Shown here one piece after another: positions 15,427 through 24,614 of a stretch of 64,000 bases of DNA. Position numbers and translations under genes: made by a program. The stretch spans positions 29,484-93,483 of the forward strand of contig CAMRWU010000005.1 of the NCBI GenBank assembly GCA_947054505.1, given 5' to 3'. Source of the stretch: an uncultured Pseudomonadota bacterium (GTDB taxonomy: Bacteria > Pseudomonadota > Alphaproteobacteria > RF32 > CAG-239). The first letter of the stretch is position 1; each line of letters begins with the position of its first letter. A model generated the notes under the pieces. That model did no database searches. It was not told the origin of the DNA and saw nothing but the letters and a program-made list of their open reading frames with translations.

Positions 15427-15521
15427 TGTCCCTCCGTATAAAAATACAATACAACAATTTCTCATTATACTAATAAACCATTATGCAGACTATACAAAAA
15501 AATAAACAGAATGTCAAAAGA

Positions 15522-15547
15522 AAACCCCGATATTAAAATCGGGGTTA
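15522..15547 (-). terminator. Terminator of the 15.6-kb lipoprotein gene
   Basis: The inverted repeat AACCCCGAT-ttta-ATCGGGGTT is followed on the minus strand by a short T-rich tract, just past the stop. Confidence 0.65.
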
Positions 15548-15553
15548 AATGTT

Positions 15554-16189
15554 TTAGTTCAATTTCCTTTTTATCTCAGGAGCATCCGCATTTATCCGAT
15601 AACGGATTTTCTCAAGAGCCTGTTTAATATTATCAGCCCCGACTTTTCGTGCAACATTCCCTTTTGAATACCCCCAATACATTGCCACATAAGCCTTATT
15701 AGATACCATCTCAGAATATCTTTTAATAACTTCACGGTTATTATCCTGAATTTCGACAATAACCTCCAACGTTTGTTGGTCAGAAATCAGCGGAAAACCG
15801 GCCAAATGAATTGTTCCCACTGTCAGCACGGAAGGAATAGCATACCACTTGGAACAATCATCGTTATAATACCCCAAATTCAATCTGATATATCCTTTTT
15901 TAGCCCCATAGACATCAGTTATATTTTCTTTTACTTCTTTTTCAAAAATATTTCTGACATCACCAACGCGTTCATCAACAACTCTCCGAGAGTCTATTTT
16001 ATATCCGTCATCATTATATTCCGAAATTGTACGAACAGGGTATGTCGCTTTTAGGCTACTCTCATCAATTTCGATATTCATCGCCGGCAAAAGATTCGTA
16101 TTCGGTTGAATTGTAGGATTAAGGTCCTGATAAGTGAGTGACTTACACCCGCACAACACCGTCAAAAGAAATAACAAAAATTTTTTCAT
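15554..16189 (-). CDS. Putative lipoprotein of unknown function
   Basis: A 211-residue product with a lipoprotein signal peptide: MKKFLLFLLTVLCGC, with a lipobox-like LCGC near residues 12-15, so probably lipidated and membrane-attached. The mature region has mixed beta/alpha character and no motif I recognise. The start at 16189 has a perfect AGGAGG upstream, better than the start at 16210. It lies between tRNA-Ser and the helicase remnant, in the accessory stretch, with its own terminator. Confidence 0.65.
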   Translation of the reverse strand: MKKFLLFLLTVLCGCKSLTYQDLNPTIQPNTNLLPAMNIEIDESSLKATYPVRTISEYNDDGYKIDSRRVVDERVGDVRNIFEKEVKENITDVYGAKKGYIRLNLGYYNDDCSKWYAIPSVLTVGTIHLAGFPLISDQQTLEVIVEIQDNNREVIKRYSEMVSNKAYVAMYWGYSKGNVARKVGADNIKQALEKIRYRINADAPEIKRKLN

Positions 16190-16333
16190 AAAGATAGTCC
16201 TCCTGTTCATTTGCGATAATACAAGAGTATGAGGCTAGAACTTCAATGTCAAACAAAATCGTAAGTTGTAAAATAAATTTTACTTATATTTCTTCAACCT
16301 TATAGATTGTTGTCATCTTTTTTATAAAAGAAA

Positions 16334-16393
16334 TCCTGTCTCCAACACAAAAAAAAGCACCCTAAGGTGCTTTTGAAGTGGCGGAGAGTACAG
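16334..16393 (-). repeat. 60-bp direct repeat: copy of tRNA-Ser 3' end plus terminator
   Basis: These 60 bases are identical to 16509-16568. On the minus strand they hold the last 15 bases of tRNA-Ser including CCA (16379-16393), then the tRNA terminator. Duplicated tRNA 3' ends are typical of attachment sites left by integrative elements. Confidence 0.85.
16349..16374 (-). terminator. Duplicated tRNA-Ser terminator
   Basis: The hairpin AAGCACC-ttag-GGTGCTT followed by eight T on the minus strand; the same as at 16524-16549. Confidence 0.75.
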
Positions 16394-16508
16394 AATGGCT
16401 AAGCTAAAAACTGATACACATCAGTTTTTTGTCTGTAACATCTCAGAAAATGTTAGTGAGCAAGGGAAACGACAGTAACCGCGGCGAACTTACATTCCTG
16501 AGTGATAG
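16394..16508. other. 115-bp unassigned segment between the tRNA-Ser repeats
   Basis: No convincing reading frame. It contains the hairpin AAAACTGAT-acac-ATCAGTTTT (16407-16428 region), with a T run on the plus side and an A run on the other, and a weaker repeat AACAT...ATGTT. It may be the scar of a deleted element between two attachment-like repeats, or a small RNA; the sequence does not decide. Confidence 0.4.
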
Positions 16509-16568
16509 TCCTGTCTCCAACACAAAAAAAAGCACCCTAAGGTGCTTTTGAAGTGGCGGAGAGTACAG
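16509..16568 (-). repeat. 60-bp direct repeat, tRNA-Ser proper copy
   Basis: Identical to 16334-16393. It covers the 3' end of the intact tRNA-Ser (from 16554) and its terminator. Confidence 0.85.
16524..16549 (-). terminator. Terminator of tRNA-Ser
   Basis: The hairpin AAGCACC-ttag-GGTGCTT with eight T on the minus strand, just past the CCA. Confidence 0.8.
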
Positions 16569-16641
16569 GACTCGAACCTGTGCATCGCTATTCACGATGA
16601 CGGATTAGCAATCCGCTGCATTACCACTCTGCCAACTCTCC
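16554..16641 (-). tRNA. tRNA-Ser (anticodon GCT)
   Basis: An 88-nt type II tRNA on the minus strand. Acceptor GGAGAGT pairs with ACTCTCC, CCA is encoded, the anticodon arm CGGATTGCTAATCCG carries GCT, there is a long variable arm (ATCGTGAATAGCGAT), and the T arm has GTTCGAG. It reads AGC/AGU. Its 3' end is duplicated downstream. Confidence 0.93.
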
Positions 16642-16703
16642 ATGTGGTACGAAGCTATATTTAACTGAACTTTTATTCCTCGTCAACAATTTTTTTTAAA
16701 TAA

Positions 16704-17312
16704 TTACACCGCCGCAAATTTATACTTCATTAACCTATATTCCAAATCTATTATTTTATAAAAATTTTTATAACGAATAACCAGTTCAGCGCCATATTCT
16801 TTTACATCATTAAAAGATACCCCAAAAACAAATTCAACTTTTTCAACTTTGTTGCTATATTCACAATTATACACTTTTTTTGATGCCTGATTTTTTTTAC
16901 CGTTGTTCCGCAACTCAATTTCCAAATTATTCAAAAAATCTTCAGTATAATCATTACTAATATTATCTAAATAAACAACGAAATTACTATCTGGATTTAT
17001 TCCATCTCCAACACCTTTATATACAGGAAAGATCCAATACCATGTCCAAGAATATCCCTGATCATCTTGAATTCCCCACTCCGTATGCAAGTAAAAACCT
17101 TTTTCTGTATGCCAAAAATATTTAGTTTCCGTTTCAGAATAGATAGAACCATACTTTTTCTGATCATAAGGAATTTCAAATGCCGTCAAACAAAAAACAT
17201 TTTCACATTTATACCCGTTTTCATCTTTTGGCAAAACAAAACCCGTCTTACCAAAAACAGCACAGCCTTGAAGCAAAAACAAAAAAAATAGTAAAAATTT
17301 CCTGCGCATCAC
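16704..17312 (-). CDS. Putative lipoprotein of unknown function
   Basis: About 201 residues with a lipoprotein signal peptide: MRRKFLLFFLFLLQGC, lipobox LLQGC. The mature protein is rich in aromatic residues (WTWYWIFPVYKG) and in Asn, and the gene is more AT-rich than its neighbours. No family recognised. It begins directly after the ZIP transporter stop (TAG then GTG ATG), so it is probably co-transcribed with it. The start may be the GTG at 17312 or the ATG at 17309. Confidence 0.6.
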   Translation of the reverse strand: MMRRKFLLFFLFLLQGCAVFGKTGFVLPKDENGYKCENVFCLTAFEIPYDQKKYGSIYSETETKYFWHTEKGFYLHTEWGIQDDQGYSWTWYWIFPVYKGVGDGINPDSNFVVYLDNISNDYTEDFLNNLEIELRNNGKKNQASKKVYNCEYSNKVEKVEFVFGVSFNDVKEYGAELVIRYKNFYKIIDLEYRLMKYKFAAV

Positions 17313-18092
17313 CTAGTCACCCAGCACCATTGTCAGATAGACCATAAAGATAAAACCGGCAAAAACACCAAACGCCGAACGTTCTGTTGTCTTCATACCA
17401 TATGTTTCTGGCAAAATCTCATTAATCACCACAAATAGCAAGGTTCCGCCGGCCATAGCCATTCCCAGCGGCACAATTTTATCACTGAAATCCATTAATA
17501 ACAAACCGATAACAGCTCCCACCGGTTGCACCATTCCGATAAACAAAGCCGTCAAGGCCGCTTTAATTTTTGATGTCTCTGCCGCCACTAATGAAATCGC
17601 GATTGTCAAACCTTCAGGAATATTGTGCAAAGCAATCCCGATAACCAAACTATCAGGATTAACAAATTCCTCAGCACTATAGGCCACCCCGACAGCCAGC
17701 CCTTCAGGAAGCTTATGCAATGTAATGGCAATAACGAACAGCCACGCAGATCGCAAACTGAAACGAGGTCCGTGATGCCCGAGATGATTATGCTCATGCG
17801 GCAAAAGTTCATTCAACAACCAAACTAATGCCACTCCTGAAAAGACAGCACATACATACCAAAACGCCGCCACATGAACATCCGGATCAAAAGACATAAT
17901 GCGGTTCATTGCCGGTACCAATAACGAAAATATTGAAGCGGATAACATCACTCCGGCCGCCAAATTCAGCATAAAATTAATATCTTTCTGCGAATAGCGC
18001 CGTTTCAAAAAGATCATAAAACCGCCCAATCCGGTCACTAATCCGGCAAACAAAGAAGCTAAAAAACCTTGCATAAAAACACTGCTGACCAT
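17313..18092 (-). CDS. ZIP-family metal transporter
   Basis: The 259-residue membrane protein has about eight hydrophobic helices. The paired ZIP metal-site motifs are TLHKLPEGLAVGV and ALHNIPEGLTIAI (helices 4 and 5), and a His-rich loop, HEHNHLGHHG, precedes helix 4. The GufA/ZupT subfamily brings divalent metals such as Zn into the cytoplasm. The start lies 3 bases after the mutL stop, so it probably shares a transcript with mutL; a lipoprotein gene follows. The metal preference cannot be told from the sequence. Confidence 0.9.
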   Translation of the reverse strand: MVSSVFMQGFLASLFAGLVTGLGGFMIFLKRRYSQKDINFMLNLAAGVMLSASIFSLLVPAMNRIMSFDPDVHVAAFWYVCAVFSGVALVWLLNELLPHEHNHLGHHGPRFSLRSAWLFVIAITLHKLPEGLAVGVAYSAEEFVNPDSLVIGIALHNIPEGLTIAISLVAAETSKIKAALTALFIGMVQPVGAVIGLLLMDFSDKIVPLGMAMAGGTLLFVVINEILPETYGMKTTERSAFGVFAGFIFMVYLTMVLGD

Positions 18093-18095
18093 CTT

Positions 18096-19925
18096 TTATC
18101 TCTCAAAAAGTTTTGCTATGTCCTTAATTTTCAATTCAATATATGTCGGCCGCCCATGATTACACTGTCCAGAATGCGGTGTTTTTTCCATATCCCGCAA
18201 CAATCGGTTCATTTCATCAACATTCAAACGACGCCCTGCCCGTACCGACCCATGACAAGCGATAGTCGCACAAACAAGGTGGAGTTTTTCGGTCAATTCA
18301 AAACCGGTTCCCCATTCAGCCATCTGCTCAGCCACATCGTGAATCAACGCCTTAACATCAGTATCACCAAGCAATGCCGGTGTTTCGCGCACAATAACAG
18401 CTGTTGTTCCAAACTCTTCAATCACCAACCCAAGCTTTGCCAGCTCAGGTGCCGCAACCAACAGTCTGTTTTTCTCAGCCGCATCCAAATCCACAATCTC
18501 AGGAATCAATAACATCTGCGAAGCCATTCCTCCCCGCAAAAGTCCTTCCTTTAATTTTTCCATCACAATCCGTTCATGAGCGGCGTGCTGATCTGTGATA
18601 ATAATACTGTCTTCATTCTGCGAAATAATATAAGTATTATGAAACTGAGCCTTTGCAAGCCCCAACGGCCCGATTTCTTCTCCCGATACCGTTGTTCTTT
18701 CCTCTTCTACCTTAACGGACATCTTGTGTTCCAACTCAGGCAACACCGCCTGTGAATGTCGAGAATACGACTGCGGACGATAAGCATAAGTCGTAAAAGA
18801 TGAGGCGGGACGAAAATCCTCATGTAACACCCCAGCTTCCGGAACCGCCGCTGTGGCGACATCCCCCCATTCAGGAACTTTGTCTTGTATTAAAGTTTGC
18901 AAATCAAGCGTTTGTGACGTTCTGTTCGCCTGTTGATTTATCCCGTTGCGGATGGCACTAACCAACAAACCGCGCACCAAAGCATTATCAAAAAAACGCA
19001 CCTCAGCCTTGGCCGGATGAACATTCACGTCCACATAACGAGGCTCCACATCAAAAAACAAAGCACACATAGGATATCGATTCGATGCCAAAACATCCTG
19101 ATATGCTCCGCGAATAGCCCCCAACAATAACTTATCACGCACGGGACGATTATTCACAAACAAAAACTGCGACAAAGAATTGGCTTTGTTTAAGGTCGGC
19201 AAGGAAACATAGCCACTGATACGAGTATTGTCACGCTCAGCATCAATCAAAATAGAGTTTTCGGAAAACTCCCTTCCCATAACAGCAGACAGACGCTCCA
19301 GCCGAGCATCAAACAAATCACCGTTACACGCCGGCAGAGCAACTTTCTTTTTTTCTCCATCATACAAATAAAACGCAATACTCGGATTAGCCAAAGCAAT
19401 ACGTTGAATAATATCCACACACTGAGCCGTTTCTGCCGCCGCTGTCTTCAAAAACTTAAGCCGCGCCGGCGTCGCATAAAACAAATCCCGTACTTCAATG
19501 CGCGTTCCGCAAACACCGGAAGCTGGAACCGGCAAAGACTTTTCTCCGCCGTTAACCTCTATTTTCCAAGCACTGTCAGCCCCCTTAGGTCGACTGGTAA
19601 TTGATAATCTTGAAACAGAAGCGATGGAGGGCAAAGCCTCTCCACGGAAGCCGAGAAAATTAATATTAAACAAATCATCATCCGGAAGCTTTGAAGTTGC
19701 GTGCCGCTCAACCGCCAAAGACAATTCATCAGGCGTCATTCCTTTTCCGTCATCACTGATAATAATCAAGCTTTTTCCGCCATCTACCAAACGAACTTCT
19801 ATTGAGGATGCACCGGCATCAATGGCATTTTCGACTAACTCTTTAACAGCTGAAGCCGGCCGCTCAATCACTTCTCCGGCGGCAATTTGATTTATCAGAT
19901 TGGATGGAAGAACACGAATCGACAA
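18096..19925 (-). CDS. mutL: DNA mismatch repair protein MutL
   Basis: A 609-residue MutL. The N-terminal GHKL ATPase is complete: IAAGEVIERPASAVKELVENAIDAG, DDGKGM, then GFRGEALPSIASVSR near 95-108 and RHATSKL. The C-terminal dimerisation domain includes DQHAAHERI and ends with ACHGSVRAGRRL and the zinc-like HSGQCNHGRPT. It links MutS to downstream repair steps. HSGQCNHGRPT together with ACHGSVRAG is typical of endonuclease-type MutL C-terminal regions, though the DQHAAHER motif is the main sign here. It lies 10 bases after pgi. Confidence 0.96.
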   Translation of the reverse strand: MSIRVLPSNLINQIAAGEVIERPASAVKELVENAIDAGASSIEVRLVDGGKSLIIISDDGKGMTPDELSLAVERHATSKLPDDDLFNINFLGFRGEALPSIASVSRLSITSRPKGADSAWKIEVNGGEKSLPVPASGVCGTRIEVRDLFYATPARLKFLKTAAAETAQCVDIIQRIALANPSIAFYLYDGEKKKVALPACNGDLFDARLERLSAVMGREFSENSILIDAERDNTRISGYVSLPTLNKANSLSQFLFVNNRPVRDKLLLGAIRGAYQDVLASNRYPMCALFFDVEPRYVDVNVHPAKAEVRFFDNALVRGLLVSAIRNGINQQANRTSQTLDLQTLIQDKVPEWGDVATAAVPEAGVLHEDFRPASSFTTYAYRPQSYSRHSQAVLPELEHKMSVKVEEERTTVSGEEIGPLGLAKAQFHNTYIISQNEDSIIITDQHAAHERIVMEKLKEGLLRGGMASQMLLIPEIVDLDAAEKNRLLVAAPELAKLGLVIEEFGTTAVIVRETPALLGDTDVKALIHDVAEQMAEWGTGFELTEKLHLVCATIACHGSVRAGRRLNVDEMNRLLRDMEKTPHSGQCNHGRPTYIELKIKDIAKLFER

Positions 19926-19934
19926 ATTATTTCC

Positions 19935-21587
19935 CTATTTTCTCAAAGACTTAACTAATTTAATTAAACCAGAGGTTGAGCTATCGTGAGCAACCCCGCT
20001 GGCATTGCTCTGCAACTCCGGAAGAATGCTAAGAGCCATTTGTTTACCCAGTTCGACCCCCATCTGATCAAATGAATCGATATTCCAAATAACCCCTTCA
20101 ACAAAGACTTTATGTTCATACATTGCCACCAACATCCCCAAAGCATACGGATCAACTTTCTTAATAACAAAAGTGTTCGACGGACGATTGCCGCGAAAAC
20201 TTTTAAACTTCTTCAAGAAATCAATCTCTTCTTTGCTTTTGCCAGCTTTTTTCAATTCCTCAGCCGCTTCTTTAACTGTTTTTCCGCGCATTAGAGCTTC
20301 ACCTTGAGCCAAAACATTAGCAACCAAAATCTCATGATGATCGCCAACCTCATTATGTGAAATAGCTGGAATAATAAAATCACAAGGCACAATCGATGTT
20401 CCCTGATGTATCATCTGGAAAAAAGAATGCTGCACATCTGTTCCCGCACCGCCAAACAAAACCGGCGCCGTACCATATTTGACATATTCATTGTTATTGG
20501 AAACAAATTTACCGTTGCTTTCCATATCCAACTGTTGCAAATAAGCAGGCAAATACGTCAAATACTGATCATAAGGAATAACGGCATAATTTTTCAAACC
20601 AAAGAAATTATTATACCACACCCCAAGCAACCCAAGAATTACCGGAATATTTTTAGAAAATTCGGTATTCTTAAAATGCAAATCCATCGTATGTGCACCA
20701 TCCAACATCTTTTCAAAATTATCCATACCGATAGCAATAGCAATAGACAACCCGATGGCAGACCACATAGAATAACGACCGCCGACAAAATCCCAAAACT
20801 CAAACATATTTTCAGGATTGATGCCAAACTTTTCAACCTCTTTCGTATTGGTCGATACCGCCACAAAATGTTTAGCAACGGCAGGTTCCCCCAAAGCATC
20901 AACCAACCATTTGCGACATGTGCGAGCATTGGTCAAGGTTTCAATTGTCGTAAAAGTCTTTGAAGAAACGATAAACAATGTCGTTTCCGGATCCACTTCA
21001 TTCAAAACCTCACAACAAGCAGTCCCGTCAATATTGGAAATAAAATAACATTTTATATCTTTACCCCAATATTTCTTTAACGCTTCCGTCGCCATTTTCG
21101 GTCCCAAATCAGAACCACCGATACCGATATTAACGATATTCGTTAACTTTTTGCCGGTATGTCCCTTAAACTCACCCAAACGAACAGCCTCGGAAAACTT
21201 GCGCACTTTAGCCAACACGGCATTAATTTCCGGCATAACATCTTTTCCGTCCACATAAACCGGCGTATTGGAACGATTACGCAAAGCCGTATGCAAAACA
21301 GCCCGATGCTCTGTGATGTTAATCTTGTCACCGGCAAACATTTCCTTAATTCTTTCATCAAGTTTACATTCTTTTGCCAGCGTCAACAAATATTTCATCG
21401 TCCGTTCGTTAATACGATTTTTGGAATAATCCAATACCATCGATTCCAAACTGACGTTATATCTCTCGGCACGTTGCGGATCTTTTTTAAACATATCGCG
21501 CATCTCAAGCTTACGAAGACTTTTATAATGATTTTCCAAACGCTTCCAAGCTCTGCTTTTATTAACTTCCTTTTTTGCCCCAAACAT
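19935..21587 (-). CDS. pgi: Glucose-6-phosphate isomerase
   Basis: A 550-residue PGI, the long proteobacterial type, interconverting glucose-6-P and fructose-6-P in the cytoplasm. Signatures seen: NIGIGGSDLGPKMA, the first PGI pattern site; SSKTFTTIET, phosphate binding; VGGRYSMWSAIGL; and near the C-terminus IWNIDSFDQMGVELGK. The start at 21587 follows GAGGGAGTAGG; a reading from 21611 would add eight residues. It sits between the M16 pair and mutL with very short gaps. Confidence 0.96.
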   Translation of the reverse strand: MFGAKKEVNKSRAWKRLENHYKSLRKLEMRDMFKKDPQRAERYNVSLESMVLDYSKNRINERTMKYLLTLAKECKLDERIKEMFAGDKINITEHRAVLHTALRNRSNTPVYVDGKDVMPEINAVLAKVRKFSEAVRLGEFKGHTGKKLTNIVNIGIGGSDLGPKMATEALKKYWGKDIKCYFISNIDGTACCEVLNEVDPETTLFIVSSKTFTTIETLTNARTCRKWLVDALGEPAVAKHFVAVSTNTKEVEKFGINPENMFEFWDFVGGRYSMWSAIGLSIAIAIGMDNFEKMLDGAHTMDLHFKNTEFSKNIPVILGLLGVWYNNFFGLKNYAVIPYDQYLTYLPAYLQQLDMESNGKFVSNNNEYVKYGTAPVLFGGAGTDVQHSFFQMIHQGTSIVPCDFIIPAISHNEVGDHHEILVANVLAQGEALMRGKTVKEAAEELKKAGKSKEEIDFLKKFKSFRGNRPSNTFVIKKVDPYALGMLVAMYEHKVFVEGVIWNIDSFDQMGVELGKQMALSILPELQSNASGVAHDSSTSGLIKLVKSLRK

Positions 21588-21591
21588 TTTC

Positions 21592-23013
21592 CTACTCCCT
21601 CGTTCCTTCATTAAAACGGCCGATGCTCACACTGACCAATCGATTTACATCAAAATACTTTTTAGCGGCTTTATTCACCTGCTCCAAAGTAACTTCCTTC
21701 ACATACTTGTTTCTCTGCTTCAAAAAATCAGCTCCCAAATTATATTTTTGCATAGCCGCCAAAATATCGGCAATTCCGCTAATTGAAGAAAACCTTAGAT
21801 TATAGGAAGCAATCAAATAATTCTTTGCCTTTTCAAGTTCTTCGGCACTAATTCCTTTTTTTGAAAAAGCTTCCCACTCTTTCACAAACAACTTCTCCGC
21901 TTCTTCATAATTCTCTGCGGTTGTGGCGTATCCCGCCATCAAAAGCGGCGCTTTATCCGTCAAATCCAAATACGAATAAACACCATAGGTCAACCCTCTT
22001 TTTTCTCTGATTTCCTTAGACAGGCGCGATGTCAACCCTGAACCGCCCAAAACCTGATTGGCAATAAACAACGGATAAAAATCAGCATCATTCCGTCCGA
22101 CACCAGCAACCGCTTTTAAGGAAATATTTTGCCCTGTTTGTTCCGGCATCAAAATCTGCCGACCATCAAATTTAACCTCAGGATTTCGCACAAAATTAAT
22201 ACGGCCGTTGGAACCAATGTCGGCAAACACATTATCCAACATCCTCTCAGCCTCATTCTTGCTAATATCTCCGGCAATACCGACAATCAAATTTTGCCGA
22301 TTAAGATGATCTGTTACAAACTGATTTAATTGTGCCGCCGAAATCCGCTCAATATCCTTAACCTTGCCCAACGGATTGCGTCCATAAGGATGTCCGGCAA
22401 ACAACACTTCATTCATCTTCAAAGACAACCGACTTTGCGGATGCTCGCTTTGCCGGAGAAGAGCCTCAACTAGAACAGTCTTCGCCCGCATAATATCCTC
22501 CGGATCAAAACGCGGCTGTCCCAGCATATCCCGCAACAAAGAAAAAGCTTTAAACATATTATCGCGGGTCGTCAGCAAACTACCGGAAAAATCATCCTTA
22601 TCCGCGGCAAAAGAAATTGCAATGGCGCGACTTTCCATTTCTTCTTTCATTTGTTGTGCCGTCAAATGACCGGCACCTTCAGTCAATAAAGAAGCCACCA
22701 GATTGGCAATCCCCTGCTCTCCTTCATTATCAGTTGCATAGCCTGCATTTTTGAATAAAAAACTGACGCTGATAATCGGATTGGTTTTGTCTTCTATCAA
22801 ATAGGCCTTTATTTTCAAGCGAGGAGAAATAATTTCCTGTACCTTTGCCTCAAATGTCTTATCTTTCAAAACCGAATTTGTAACCAGATCCTGAGGAGAA
22901 CGTCGCCATGAAAAGCCATACAAACCATATGCAACAACGGCAACGAACACCAAAAACAACAATCCCTTCAAATAACGATAACGGGATTTCATATACAATG
23001 GACGATGCGACAT
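21592..23013 (-). CDS. M16 peptidase-family protein, non-catalytic partner
   Basis: The 473-residue protein has an N-terminal membrane helix or signal anchor (about residues 13-32, LKGLLFLVFVAVVAYGLYGF). An M16 fold follows in which HxxEH is absent: the matching helix reads EQGIANLVASLLTEGAG. The second M16 half is intact (ERISAAQLNQF, RLSKEIREKRGLTYGVYS). M16 enzymes often work as a pair of one zinc-active and one inactive subunit, as in processing peptidases. The ATG at 23013 overlaps the stop of the active partner (TAATG) and follows AGGAGG. Probable role: degrading peptides in the periplasm. Confidence 0.9.
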   Translation of the reverse strand: MSHRPLYMKSRYRYLKGLLFLVFVAVVAYGLYGFSWRRSPQDLVTNSVLKDKTFEAKVQEIISPRLKIKAYLIEDKTNPIISVSFLFKNAGYATDNEGEQGIANLVASLLTEGAGHLTAQQMKEEMESRAIAISFAADKDDFSGSLLTTRDNMFKAFSLLRDMLGQPRFDPEDIMRAKTVLVEALLRQSEHPQSRLSLKMNEVLFAGHPYGRNPLGKVKDIERISAAQLNQFVTDHLNRQNLIVGIAGDISKNEAERMLDNVFADIGSNGRINFVRNPEVKFDGRQILMPEQTGQNISLKAVAGVGRNDADFYPLFIANQVLGGSGLTSRLSKEIREKRGLTYGVYSYLDLTDKAPLLMAGYATTAENYEEAEKLFVKEWEAFSKKGISAEELEKAKNYLIASYNLRFSSISGIADILAAMQKYNLGADFLKQRNKYVKEVTLEQVNKAAKKYFDVNRLVSVSIGRFNEGTRE

Positions 23014-24350
23014 TATACCCCCTCCTGCTTTTGGGGACGCAAAATTCCCTCTATCTGCGAAGAATTTTCTTTCAAGCGCCACGCGGCCTTTTGAACCTGC
23101 CCGACCGTTACGGCCCTGATTTTATTTTCCTGCTCCTCAATATCAGCCAAAGACATTCCTGCCACAGCCAAAGCCCCCACAATATTGGCGGCCTCATTCG
23201 GATTATCCCGCAGATAAACCATTCCCGCCAACATTTTATTTTTCACCTTTTCCAGCTCAGCCTTGTTCAATGCCTTAACAGAATGTTCCCACTCTTCATC
23301 AAGACGAGCCAAAAGTTCTTCAGGAGAAACACCTTGTTGCGGAACAGCCGAAACACTAAAGGTACCATAACTTCTGGAAGCAAAATCATAAGATGTTGAA
23401 ACCGCCACCGCCTGCTTATCCTCCATAACCAGTTTTTTATAAAAGCGAGAGGTTTCGCCCTCCCCCAGATATGCTGATAAGACGCTGAGGGCATAAACAT
23501 CTTCCGCCATAAAACTAACCGAAGGAGCGGCAAAAACTCTTGTCACACGATAAGCGTTTACCTGTGGTCGTGCCATATCTACCCGAAAACGAGCAATATT
23601 TTCCAACTTCGGAAATACAGTTTCCGGCAATTGCGGATTTTGTTTCAAACCTCCATAATATTTCTCAGCCAAACGCCGAGCCGTTGAAACATCTATATCT
23701 CCCGATAATACCAATACTGCATTATTGGGAGCATAATGTTCCTCATAAAAATCAACCACATCATCTTTCGTCAGGTTCATAATTTCTTCCGGCATCCCCG
23801 TCACCGGTCGGGCATACGGATGTTCTTGCCACAAACTCCGGCGTAAAACCTCGCCGAAATAAGCAACGGGATTATTGTCAACACGCTGTTTGCGTTCCTG
23901 AAAAACAATATCCCGTTCCAACGCAAAATCCTTATCGCTTATTTGCAAATTACGCATTCTGTCAGCTTCCAAAAACATCGCCAACTCTAAACGAGTAATA
24001 TCCAAATTCTGATGATACGCTGTCATATCCTGACCGGTAAAAGCATTGCCATCCATACCGTTCTCTTCTGTCAGACGATTAAACTCTTCTCCCGAAACCT
24101 TATCGGTTCCTCTAAACATCAGATGCTCCAACAAATGAGCGCTTCCGCCTTTTCCCAAAGCTTCATCCGCCCCGCCGGACTTATACCACACCATATGCTT
24201 GACAATCGGTGCCTTATGATTGGGCAAAACAATCACTCGCAAACCGTTATCCAGAACAAACTCTTCCCCATTAAAAAGCTTTGCTTGCGCACCGAAAGAA
24301 AGCGCAAGCATCCCGCAGAGCCAAAGAATATGCAAAAAACTCTTCTTCAT
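23013..24350 (-). CDS. M16 zinc peptidase (PqqL/YmxG-like), catalytic partner
   Basis: The 445-residue product has a signal peptide ending SFGAQAK near residue 23. The M16 zinc motif is intact: GKGGSAHLLEHLMFRGT (HxxEH), with the third ligand Glu expected in the helix RLELAMFLEADRMRN. It is probably a periplasmic zinc peptidase. It is followed, overlapping by the TAATG, by an M16 protein lacking these residues, giving an active/inactive pair. The order lspA, DUF3035 lipoprotein, M16 pair is found in other alphaproteobacteria. Confidence 0.93.
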   Translation of the reverse strand: MKKSFLHILWLCGMLALSFGAQAKLFNGEEFVLDNGLRVIVLPNHKAPIVKHMVWYKSGGADEALGKGGSAHLLEHLMFRGTDKVSGEEFNRLTEENGMDGNAFTGQDMTAYHQNLDITRLELAMFLEADRMRNLQISDKDFALERDIVFQERKQRVDNNPVAYFGEVLRRSLWQEHPYARPVTGMPEEIMNLTKDDVVDFYEEHYAPNNAVLVLSGDIDVSTARRLAEKYYGGLKQNPQLPETVFPKLENIARFRVDMARPQVNAYRVTRVFAAPSVSFMAEDVYALSVLSAYLGEGETSRFYKKLVMEDKQAVAVSTSYDFASRSYGTFSVSAVPQQGVSPEELLARLDEEWEHSVKALNKAELEKVKNKMLAGMVYLRDNPNEAANIVGALAVAGMSLADIEEQENKIRAVTVGQVQKAAWRLKENSSQIEGILRPQKQEGV

Positions 24351-24356
24351 AAAAAC

Positions 24357-24614
24357 CTATTGAGCTTTGTTAACCTGTTCCACCAACTTTTTCTCAGCTT
24401 CATTCAAACCATCGTCATCAACAGCTTTAGCATCGTTCTCGACAACCGGACGCAAATCATATTCCGGCGGCAGTGAAAGCGGTGCCCGCGGCATAACTAA
24501 AAACTCATTCGGCGCCTTACGAGAAAGGCCGAGTTTTTCTTTTGTTGTCGCTCCGCAAGCGGCAATTGAGAGCAAAGCAACCATGACCACTCCCATACGT
24601 ATCATTTTATTCAT
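24357..24614 (-). CDS. DUF3035 lipoprotein (BamF-like)
   Basis: An 85-residue lipoprotein: signal peptide with lipobox LLSIAAC (Cys at residue 20), then a segment with the DUF3035 pattern NEFLVMPRAPLSLPPEYDLR. In Caulobacter the DUF3035 lipoprotein BamF belongs to the outer-membrane beta-barrel assembly complex. This copy is short, consisting of the core and an acidic tail. Its start overlaps the end of lspA by 8 bases, and it is 6 bases before the M16 peptidase, so the four genes form one transcript. Confidence 0.8.
   Translation of the reverse strand: MNKMIRMGVVMVALLSIAACGATTKEKLGLSRKAPNEFLVMPRAPLSLPPEYDLRPVVENDAKAVDDDGLNEAEKKLVEQVNKAQ

Noticed and set aside
16334..16568. CRISPR array
   Set aside because: Only two repeats, which are a tRNA 3' end and terminator, with a 115-bp spacer; no cas genes in the window.
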